In this document: piece by piece, positions 17,162 to 24,087 of the stretch | How positions within the stretch are numbered: position 1 is the first letter of the stretch | Layout of the letters: each line of letters begins with the position of its first letter | Origin: Kribbella jejuensis | Lineage (GTDB): Bacteria; Actinomycetota; Actinomycetes; Propionibacteriales; Kribbellaceae | DNA: 64,000 nt | Reading direction: 5' to 3' | NCBI RefSeq assembly: GCF_006715085.1 | Contig: NZ_VFMM01000001.1 | Span: 496,001-560,000 of the forward strand | Program-made: the position numbers and the translations under genes | Notes under the pieces: model-generated | The model's database searches: none | What the model saw: only the letters and a program-made list of their open reading frames with translations | Told to the model about the DNA's origin: nothing

Positions 17162-19720
17162 TCAAGAAACGCGTACGCCCGTTCGCGCCCGGCTGTCGGG
17201 GGCCAGCACCGCAAGCAGGTGCGGTGCATCGATCAGCGCGACACTCGCACGGTCCAGCAGCCGTGGATGCAAGGCGTACACTTCCGCTCCCGGCCGCACC
17301 GCGACATCTCCGGAGAGCACGGCAACGAAATCCGCACGGGCCGCGGCGTCGGAGTCCCAGCTCCGGTCCGGCTCGAGGCGCGCGGTGACGCGGCGCGCGT
17401 ACGCCGCCAGCTCCTCGCCGGCGCCGCGCCGGTAGCCGACGACGGATCCGTCCGCGCAGCGCACCGCGATCTCGTCGGTGCGGGCCGCCGCGTGCCAGCA
17501 GCAGATCTCCCACAGGCTCGCCCGGTCGCCCGACCCGTGCACCTCCTCCAGCGTCGCGGACATCAGCCCGAGCTGCCCGGCGTACCTCCGGAGGTTGTGG
17601 CCGTACCCCGCGGCGCCGAGGTTCACGTCGTACCAGCGGAGTTCCTTGGTGTGCAGGTCGACGCCGAACGGCAAGAGGATCTTCGCCGGCCCGGCCAGGT
17701 CGAACCGGTCCTCCACCGCGGCCGGGTCGAACAACCCGGACGGTTGCCGCATCACCCCGACGAAGCCGCGCTCGAGCTCGTCGAACGGTACGTCGTTGTA
17801 GCTGAACACGACCGGCAGCAGGTACCGCCCGCCGACCCGGCGCACCGCTCGCAGGTCGACGTCGACGAACTCCGTCGAGCCCTGCGGCGCGGGCGCCGAC
17901 GTCAGGTCGCCGGAATGCACCAGTGCGTCCTCGTCGAACCGCAGCCGGGTGTAATCGCACAGCCCGACGAATCCCCATTCCTCGTCGAACACCGCGACCG
18001 ACAGGTCCAGGTCGATCCGCCGCTCATCCGGCTGCACCCAGTGCAGGAACAACCGGAGCAGTTCGTCCTGCGGGATCGGCACCGCGCTCCCGCGCGTCAT
18101 CCGCAACAGGCTCGCGGACGTACTCCGCTCCGAGCCGGGTGCGGCCAGCCGGGCCAGCTCCTCGTCCAGGAACGCCCGCCGCCAGCGCGGCAAACCCGTT
18201 GCCCTTCGCAACATCTCCCCGGTGAGTACGGCGGAGAGCTCGGCGGCGAGCGCGGCGGGCAGCGGCTCGCGGCCGTCGACCGCCGTCCAGATCCGGGCGG
18301 TCCCGCCGCGCGGGAAGAACAGCCGCAGATCGCCCGGCGGCGTCCTGACCTGCCCGAGCGCCGCGGTGATGACAGCCGGCGACACGTCGGAGACGGCGGT
18401 CGTCAGTGCGTCCACGAGCGCGGCGTGATGCTCGGGCTCGAGCGCCCGCGCCAACTGGACGAGGCGGCGGACCAACTCACCCGGACGCTGCCGGAGCAGA
18501 TCGAGCGCCTGGTCCGGACGTCCTTGTGCGAAAGAGCTCTCGACGCGGGAGCCGTACGTGGTCAGGACGAGCCGCCCTTGCTCGACCCGTACCAACGGAT
18601 GCCGCGAGGCCTCGCCGGCGACCGCACGTCCGGCCGGGGTACCGAGGTCGAGCTCGGTACGACGAAGGATCGCGAACGCCAGCGCGGCGACCGGGAACCG
18701 GCTCGCGAACTCGAACGGGTGCAGGTTTTCCGCGATCCGCTTCCAGCCACGTTCGTGCCGGAACAGGTCCTCTACCAGCGTCTCCACCGGCATCCGGTCG
18801 AGCCGCTCCACCACCAGCCGCCGTGTTGCCCGGGGCAACGACTTCCGGCGCGCCGGTGGCGTCCGCAGGCCGGGGTCGGCGTCCATCAGCGCGTAGATCA
18901 GCCGTAGCACGTCGGTGGGAGTGTCGGCGCGGTCGATCAGGTCCGGGTCGTCGGCGAGGAAGTGCGCGATGACGAGCGCCTTCGTCTCACGCACCGGGAT
19001 GTCCTCGGGGAGCCACGCGGAGCTGGCAACTGTGAGCAGCACCTGCAGATCGGCACGGTCCTGTGCGGACAACGGAGCGCGCCGGGCGAGCAGCGACTCG
19101 ATCGTCTGGCGCACCGAGTCGGCCGTGGCGAGCGACAGCAAGCGCAGGCGGTCCGAGCGGACATGGGCCGGCTGGTCGTCCTCGACGGATGGCTTGAGGA
19201 ACGGGGCGTCGGGGTCGATGCGCCGCAAGCACAGGGGGCACGCGCTGAAGTCGGAACCGTCCCAGCAGGTGCGGCAGACCAGATGTGCACAGGGCGATAC
19301 CGCATGCACGGAAGTGGTGTCACCGCAGAGCACACACGGTTGGTCGGGCTCCTGCAGCAGCCGTGCGAAGACCCTGTTCACGTAGAAGCTCTCAGTGTCG
19401 CCAGGAACGCTCTCCGGGAAGCCACGGAACAACGGCGTGTGCTGGGCGTCGAACCCAGACTCTGCGTCGAGCAGCTCCAGCAGGGCTTGGCCGAACCCCG
19501 CCAGAGCAGGGGCCGACAGCGAAGCGCAGTACCGATACAGGCCGACCGAGAGCAGCAGCCCACGCTGGATCAGGTCGGCCTGCAACGCGGACAGGCCCGC
19601 CTGGATCGTCAACGGACGTCGCAGCCACTGCCAGGCAGAGCGCCGGACCGCAGGGGTGAGCGCCGTGGCGTCGACCAGCCGCCTGCGGCGCAACAGCACG
19701 ACTGCTGGTTGGTCCGGCAT
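17162..19720 (-). CDS. RING-finger protein with C-terminal TerD-like domain (MXAN_6230/SCO0854-like)
   Basis: An 852-residue protein. Near residues 135-180 it has a C3HC4-style RING pattern: CVLCG, CAHLVCRTC and CPLC. RING fingers are rare in bacteria and in eukaryotes mostly act in ubiquitin ligases; I claim only the zinc-binding pattern here. The long middle is leucine/arginine-rich and helical. The C-terminal 250 residues (DLDLSVAVFDEEWGFVG, FSYNDVPFDELERGF, ILLPFGVDLHTKELRWYDVN) resemble TerD-type calcium-binding stress domains. The architecture fits the RING family first seen in Myxococcus and Streptomyces. It stands alone on the minus strand. The function is unknown; a stress or cell-surface signalling role is inference. 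Confidence 0.75.
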   Translation of the reverse strand: MPDQPAVVLLRRRRLVDATALTPAVRRSAWQWLRRPLTIQAGLSALQADLIQRGLLLSVGLYRYCASLSAPALAGFGQALLELLDAESGFDAQHTPLFRGFPESVPGDTESFYVNRVFARLLQEPDQPCVLCGDTTSVHAVSPCAHLVCRTCWDGSDFSACPLCLRRIDPDAPFLKPSVEDDQPAHVRSDRLRLLSLATADSVRQTIESLLARRAPLSAQDRADLQVLLTVASSAWLPEDIPVRETKALVIAHFLADDPDLIDRADTPTDVLRLIYALMDADPGLRTPPARRKSLPRATRRLVVERLDRMPVETLVEDLFRHERGWKRIAENLHPFEFASRFPVAALAFAILRRTELDLGTPAGRAVAGEASRHPLVRVEQGRLVLTTYGSRVESSFAQGRPDQALDLLRQRPGELVRRLVQLARALEPEHHAALVDALTTAVSDVSPAVITAALGQVRTPPGDLRLFFPRGGTARIWTAVDGREPLPAALAAELSAVLTGEMLRRATGLPRWRRAFLDEELARLAAPGSERSTSASLLRMTRGSAVPIPQDELLRLFLHWVQPDERRIDLDLSVAVFDEEWGFVGLCDYTRLRFDEDALVHSGDLTSAPAPQGSTEFVDVDLRAVRRVGGRYLLPVVFSYNDVPFDELERGFVGVMRQPSGLFDPAAVEDRFDLAGPAKILLPFGVDLHTKELRWYDVNLGAAGYGHNLRRYAGQLGLMSATLEEVHGSGDRASLWEICCWHAAARTDEIAVRCADGSVVGYRRGAGEELAAYARRVTARLEPDRSWDSDAAARADFVAVLSGDVAVRPGAEVYALHPRLLDRASVALIDAPHLLAVLAPDSRARTGVRVS

Positions 19721-20108
19721 CGGCGTCTCCCCCGGTGAACGACAGGATGAAGGCGCCAGGGGCGGAGAGTGGACGCGCTACTTGGCCTGGTGAAGGAGAA
19801 GGAAGCACGTCCAGGAGCCGCCCCTGGCACCGAGAACGCTACCGGCAGCCACCGACAGTTTTCGGTTCGCTGGGTATTCGCGGGTCATGGCCCGGACAAA
19901 GAAGAGCTCCGGTGGCAGGGTCGGGGCCGCCCCGCCCAGACCCCGCCACCGGAGATCTCCAGAGTAGAACGTTCATCCAAATCTCGCGCCACCGGGTCCC
20001 CCATCTCACCCAGATTTGGCACTGATGCGCCGCAGGCAAACCCTTGAGTCATGGATTTGCTCACGTTCAGGAGGTGTCAGGCCACGGATAGTGGTTAACG
20101 TGCACGGT
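19721..20108. other. Divergent intergenic region with long hairpin
   Basis: A 388-bp gap between the RING-protein gene and the MFS gene. The notable structure is CTCCGGTGGC (19907-19916) pairing with GCCACCGGAG (19945-19954), continued inward by GGGTC/GACCC after a single mismatch. It could end a short untranslated transcript or act as a leader structure. I see no convincing coding sequence here: the short open frames lack ribosome sites and family likeness. Confidence 0.5.
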
Positions 20109-21353
20109 ATGGCCAGTGGGGTGGTCCAGCGTGCGCGCTGGCGAGACGTGTTCGGGCATGCGGAGTTCCGGGCCTTGTTCCTGGCCGGAGTGCTCTCCGT
20201 CGCCGGCGACCAGATCGCCCGGGTGGCGTTGTCGGTGCTGGTCTTCGACCGCACCAACTCCGCGGGCCTCACGGCGCTGACGTACGCCCTCACCTACATC
20301 CCCGACCTTCTCTTCGGCCCGCTGCTGGCCGGCATCGCCGACCGCTACCCGCGCCGCACCGTGATGATCGTCACGGACATCGCCCGTGCTGTTCTCGTTG
20401 CCTGCATGGCCGTCCAGGCTCTTCCGCTCGTCGTCGTGATCGTGCTGCTGCTGGCGCTGCAAGCCTTCGGCTCACCGTTCAACGCGGCCAGAGCAGCCAC
20501 CCTGCCCGCCGTACTCCCAGGTGATCACTACGTGCTCGGCAAGGCCGCCAACGACATGGTGGTCCAGTTCAGCCAGGTCCTCGGCTTCGGTTTCGGCGGC
20601 GCGGTCGTGGTCGCGGTCGGGACGTCCGGAGGCCTGCTCCTGGACGCGGCGACGTTCCTGCTGTCGGCCGCTCTCGTGACCTTCGGCGTACGTCGCAGAC
20701 CGGTGCCGGGAGCCGGCACCGATGCGCCACCGTCGAACTACTTCCGCGACCTCGCCGACGGCGTATCGCTCGTCGCCCGGACGCCGCAACTCCGCTCGCT
20801 CGTCCTGCTCGCGACGATCGCCGGGTTCTACGTGACCGTGGAGGGTCTCGCCGTACCGTACGCACACGAGATCGGCCACGGCACGACCGCCGCGGGCTTC
20901 CTGCTCGCCGCAAGCCCCGCCGGAGCCGTTGTCGGCATGTGGCTGATCACCAAGTGGGAGCCCGAACAGCGGCTGCGACTACTAGGTCCGCTGGCGATCC
21001 TGGCCTGCGTGCCGCTGGTCTTCAGCTTCGGCGGGCCGAACCTGGTCACCACCGTGGCACTCTGGGCGTTGTCCGGCCTCGCGTCGGCGTACCACTTGCC
21101 GACCAGTGCGGCCTTCGTCCAAGCGATCCCGGACGGGCGCCGCGGTCAGGCCTTCGGCGTCGCCAGTACGGCGCTGAAGACCAGTCAGGGCCTCGGCATC
21201 CTGCTGGCCGGCCTGCTCGCCGACCGCTGGTCCCCGACGGTCGCGCTGGGCACGATGGGGGTCGCCGGGTCCTGCGCGGCCCTGCTGGCGGGCAGTGCCT
21301 GGGCACGTGCCCGCCGGGCCGGTACCGGCACGTCCGAAATGAGCGCCGGATGA
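20109..21353 (+). CDS. MFS transporter
   Basis: A 414-residue membrane protein of the major facilitator superfamily (MFS_3/enterobactin-exporter-like). Hydrophobic helices recur throughout, and the loop after helix 2 has GIADRYPRRTVMIVTD, a variant of the MFS loop 2-3 motif. The middle loop (residues 195-215) is charged, as expected between the two six-helix halves. I chose ATG at 20109. An earlier start would add residues that do not fit the family. It is convergent with the GNEW-repeat peptide gene, and a hairpin lies between them. The substrate is unknown; such proteins often export drugs, siderophores or peptides. Confidence 0.88.
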   Translation: MASGVVQRARWRDVFGHAEFRALFLAGVLSVAGDQIARVALSVLVFDRTNSAGLTALTYALTYIPDLLFGPLLAGIADRYPRRTVMIVTDIARAVLVACMAVQALPLVVVIVLLLALQAFGSPFNAARAATLPAVLPGDHYVLGKAANDMVVQFSQVLGFGFGGAVVVAVGTSGGLLLDAATFLLSAALVTFGVRRRPVPGAGTDAPPSNYFRDLADGVSLVARTPQLRSLVLLATIAGFYVTVEGLAVPYAHEIGHGTTAAGFLLAASPAGAVVGMWLITKWEPEQRLRLLGPLAILACVPLVFSFGGPNLVTTVALWALSGLASAYHLPTSAAFVQAIPDGRRGQAFGVASTALKTSQGLGILLAGLLADRWSPTVALGTMGVAGSCAALLAGSAWARARRAGTGTSEMSAG

Positions 21354-21367
21354 GCGCCGGACAAGCC

Positions 21368-21395
21368 GCCGGAGATCCGCGCAATGATCTCCGGC
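21368..21395. terminator. Bidirectional hairpin terminator
   Basis: GCCGGAGATC pairs with GATCTCCGGC across an 8-base loop, lying between the stop of the MFS gene (21353) and the stop of the peptide gene (21431). No U-run follows, which is common in high-GC actinobacteria. Confidence 0.6.
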
Positions 21396-21430
21396 CGGCT
21401 TCGTAAAATGCCGGTAAAGAAATTCCGGCA

Positions 21431-21595
21431 TTACCACTCGTTGCCGCTGACCAGCCATTCGTTGCCGGTACCGCGGAGCCACTCGTTACCGCCGGTGAAC
21501 CACTCGTTACCGCCCTGGAACCACTCGTTCCCGGCGCCGGTGAACCACTCGTTGCCACCGCGGAACCACTCGTTACCGGTGTTGATCTTCGCCAT
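21431..21595 (-). CDS. GNEW-repeat small peptide
   Basis: A 54-residue peptide consisting almost wholly of seven copies of Gly-Asn-Glu-Trp spaced 7 or 8 residues apart. The units are GNEWFRG, GNEWFTGA, GNEWFQG, GNEWFTG, GNEWLRGT and GNEWLVS, with a terminal GNEW. The six-residue lead is MAKINT. I chose ATG at 21595 because GGAGGAAGG sits 7-8 bases upstream; an ATG at 21616 lacks a site of its own. There is no signal peptide or membrane helix. It diverges from the membrane GGDEF gene with a 120-bp gap and is convergent with an MFS transporter gene. I do not recognise the family. Multi-core RiPP precursors have this sort of repetition, but no modifying enzyme is visible nearby, so a structural or binding peptide is equally possible. 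Confidence 0.7.
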   Translation of the reverse strand: MAKINTGNEWFRGGNEWFTGAGNEWFQGGNEWFTGGNEWLRGTGNEWLVSGNEW

Positions 21596-21715
21596 GGTGA
21601 ATCCTTCCTCCGCCATCCCAGGGGATGGAACAAAACGCGGGCCGGTGCTGACCTCGCGTGTCCGGGCAGTTACTATTCAGGAATAACCGTTCAGGTCTAT
21701 CCGGGTGAGGCCACA

Positions 21716-23029
21716 ATGATTCTGATCGGTCGGAGCATTTGGGTGCCACCCCGCCGGTGGAAGCTCTGGTCGCTACCTCGTCCCGCACTGTGCTACGTGC
21801 TCGGGGTCGATGCTGTCGCGCTCATGATCACCGCCGCCGCGGTCGCTTCGACGGTCTCCGGTGGCGTCGGCCACGCCGAGTGGCTCGCGTTCGGCGTGCT
21901 GACCGCCGCGTCGATCCTGCACCTGGAGTCTGCCCGCGGAATCGAGCGCCGACGCGAGATGGCCGCGAACACCTCGCCGTACACGAACCTGAAGAGCCTC
22001 TGGGTGTTCGCCGGCCTGCTACTGCTCCCGCTCAGCCTGGTGGTCGCGCTGATCGTGATCTCCTACAGCTACTCCTGGATCCGGGTGTACGGGCGGACGA
22101 TCGCGCACCGCAAGGTGTTCTCGGCCAGTACGTTCATCCTGGCCAGCGCGGCTGCCGCGGCGACGCTGCGGGCCGGTGGTCTGGTCACCGAGCCGCGCGT
22201 ACCGACCGGCCCGTGGCAGCTGGTCGTGGTGATCGGCGCCGCGACCATGTGGTGGCTGGTGAACTTCGCTCTCGTGATCGGCGCGATCCTGCTGGCGTCG
22301 CCGGACACCACCGCGCGGAGTGCATTGGGCAATCTTGCTGATCAGCTCGTGGTCGTCGCGGGCCTCGGCCTCGGTGTCGCGGTCGCCGCTCTGCAGGCGT
22401 CGTACCCCTGGGTCGTACCGATCCTGATGGTGACCGTGCTGACGCTGCACCGCGACCTGCTGCTGCCTCAGTTCCAGCGCGCCGCGGGAACCGACGTCAA
22501 GACCGGCCTCGCAACCCCGGCGTACTGGGCCAACGCCGTGCCCGCGGAGCTCGCCCGGGCACAGTCCCTGCGCAGCAGCGTCGGCCTGCTCCTGCTGGAC
22601 CTGGACAAGTTCAAGGAAATCAACGACACGTACGGGCACCCGGCCGGTGACCAGGCGCTGCGTGCGGTCGGCGAGAGCATCCGCGCCGAAGTCCGCCAGG
22701 GTGACCTGGTCGCCCGGGTCGGTGGCGACGAGCTCGCGGTGCTGCTGCCCGGTGCCTCGGAGAGCGAACTGCTCGAGGTGGCCGGACGGATCCGGGACCG
22801 GCTGAGCGCACTGAGCGTGGCGGTGGAGACCACGAACGCGAAGAACGCGGTGATCGCGGGCGTACCGGCCTCGATCGGCGCCGCGGTCTACCCCGACGTC
22901 GCCGAGACCATGGACCAGCTGATCCTCGCCGCCGACGACGCCCTGCTCAGCGCGAAGCGCGACGGCCGCAACCGCATCGTCGCCGCCCGCCCCAACCCAC
23001 CCGGCAGCACCGAGTCAGTCTCTGGCTGA
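21716..23029 (+). CDS. Membrane-bound GGDEF protein (diguanylate cyclase candidate)
   Basis: A 437-residue protein. The first 250 residues hold six or more hydrophobic helices (for example LWVFAGLLLLPLSLVVALIV and WLVNFALVIGAILLAS). A GGDEF domain follows from about 262, with DLDKFKEINDTYGHPAGD near 300 and ARVGGDELAVLLPG near 340. The signature is GGDEL, a conservative change that can keep cyclase activity. An inhibitory RxxD site is not obvious. No EAL domain is present. GGTGAGG precedes the ATG. It diverges from the GNEW-peptide gene and overlaps the 3' end of the convergent oxidoreductase gene by 15 bp. It probably makes cyclic di-GMP in response to a membrane cue. Confidence 0.88.
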   Translation: MILIGRSIWVPPRRWKLWSLPRPALCYVLGVDAVALMITAAAVASTVSGGVGHAEWLAFGVLTAASILHLESARGIERRREMAANTSPYTNLKSLWVFAGLLLLPLSLVVALIVISYSYSWIRVYGRTIAHRKVFSASTFILASAAAAATLRAGGLVTEPRVPTGPWQLVVVIGAATMWWLVNFALVIGAILLASPDTTARSALGNLADQLVVVAGLGLGVAVAALQASYPWVVPILMVTVLTLHRDLLLPQFQRAAGTDVKTGLATPAYWANAVPAELARAQSLRSSVGLLLLDLDKFKEINDTYGHPAGDQALRAVGESIRAEVRQGDLVARVGGDELAVLLPGASESELLEVAGRIRDRLSALSVAVETTNAKNAVIAGVPASIGAAVYPDVAETMDQLILAADDALLSAKRDGRNRIVAARPNPPGSTESVSG

Positions 23030-23995
23030 CGAGATCCGGATCAGAGCCTTGCCCCGGAGGGTCCGGTTCTCCAAGGCCCGGTGCGCGTCGGCGACCTGGC
23101 CGAGGTCGTAGACCCTGTCCACGACCGGTTTCAGGTCGCCGGCGGCGGCTCGGGCCAGGACGTCTTTGGCGGTGACGTGCGTGGTGGTCGAGTCGGCGCG
23201 AAGGTCCATGATGCCCTTGACCGTGATGTTGCGGCGGCCGGCTTCGGCGGGATCGATGGCCGCGAAAGTCCCGGACGGGGCTCCGTGGGCGGAGAACCAG
23301 CCGCCGTCCTTGGTAACGGTGAAGGCAGTGCCACCGAGTTCGCCGCCCGCGCCTTCGAGCACGATGTCCGCGCCTTGGTTGTTCGTTGCCTCTAGCACCA
23401 GTTTTTCCCAGGCCGGTTTGCTGTAGTCGATCAGTACGTCGGCACCCTGCGCCTTGCTCAGTACGAGCTTCTCGTCGCCGCGGGCGGCCGCGATCACGTG
23501 CGCGCCGGCCTTGTGCGCGAGCTGGATGAGGAGCAGCCCCATGCCGCCGGCCGAGGCGGTGATCAGGACGTTCCGGCCGGTCATCGGCGGAGCGAGCTCC
23601 TCGAGCATCAGCGCGGTCAAGCCGTCGCCGTACACAGCGACGGCGGTCTGCAGGTCGAGCTCCGGCGGGACCTCGACCTCGGGGGTGAGCAGCGCGAGTT
23701 CGGCGTGGCCGCCGAAGTTCGCCGGGCGGCCGACGACGCTCTTGCCGATCCAGTCCGCGGAGACGCCGGGACCGACCGCGCGGACCCGTCCGCCGAGGTT
23801 GCTGCCCGGGATGTACGGCGGCTCGACGTCGAAGAACGTCCCGTACCCGCCGCGGCGGATCGCGGTCTCGACGAAGATGACGTCGGCCACCTCCACCTCG
23901 ACGAGCACCTGCCCCTCGGCCGGCACCGGGTCCGGGACGTCGCGGGTCTGGATCACTTCCGGGCCGCCGAACGCGGTCACCACAGCTGCACGCAT
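23015..23995 (-). CDS. Zinc-independent quinone oxidoreductase (MDR family)
   Basis: A 326-residue medium-chain dehydrogenase/reductase of the NADPH:quinone oxidoreductase type. The N-terminus MRAAVVTAFGGPEVIQTRDV and PGSNLGGRVRAVGPGV near residue 70 are family signatures. The cofactor motif ASAGGMGLLLIQLA lies near residue 150. The catalytic-zinc Cys and structural-zinc cysteines of alcohol dehydrogenases are absent, so it is a zinc-free enzyme. ATG at 23995 is preceded by AAAGAG. A SoxR/MerR-like inverted repeat lies upstream, suggesting redox-stress induction. It is convergent with the GGDEF gene. Confidence 0.88.
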   Translation of the reverse strand: MRAAVVTAFGGPEVIQTRDVPDPVPAEGQVLVEVEVADVIFVETAIRRGGYGTFFDVEPPYIPGSNLGGRVRAVGPGVSADWIGKSVVGRPANFGGHAELALLTPEVEVPPELDLQTAVAVYGDGLTALMLEELAPPMTGRNVLITASAGGMGLLLIQLAHKAGAHVIAAARGDEKLVLSKAQGADVLIDYSKPAWEKLVLEATNNQGADIVLEGAGGELGGTAFTVTKDGGWFSAHGAPSGTFAAIDPAEAGRRNITVKGIMDLRADSTTTHVTAKDVLARAAAGDLKPVVDRVYDLGQVADAHRALENRTLRGKALIRISSARD

Positions 23996-24030
23996 GTTCG
24001 CTCTTTCTGGTCGGGAGTTTCGAGCGTGCA

Positions 24031-24050
24031 ACCTCAACGAAGGTTCAGGT
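24031..24050 (-). promoter_or_regulatory. MerR/SoxR-like operator upstream of quinone oxidoreductase
   Basis: ACCTCAAC-GAAG-GTTCAGGT is an 8-bp inverted repeat with one mismatch, like the CCTCAAG/CTTGAGG sites bound by SoxR and other MerR proteins. On the minus strand TTGACC (24053-24048) can serve as a -35, and a 19-bp spacer then gives CACGCT as a weak -10. That spacing is typical of MerR-regulated promoters. The binding protein is not in this window. Confidence 0.5.
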
Positions 24051-24087
24051 CAAGTTTCTGTCGGCGGCACGGCGTACTCTGCGGGGC

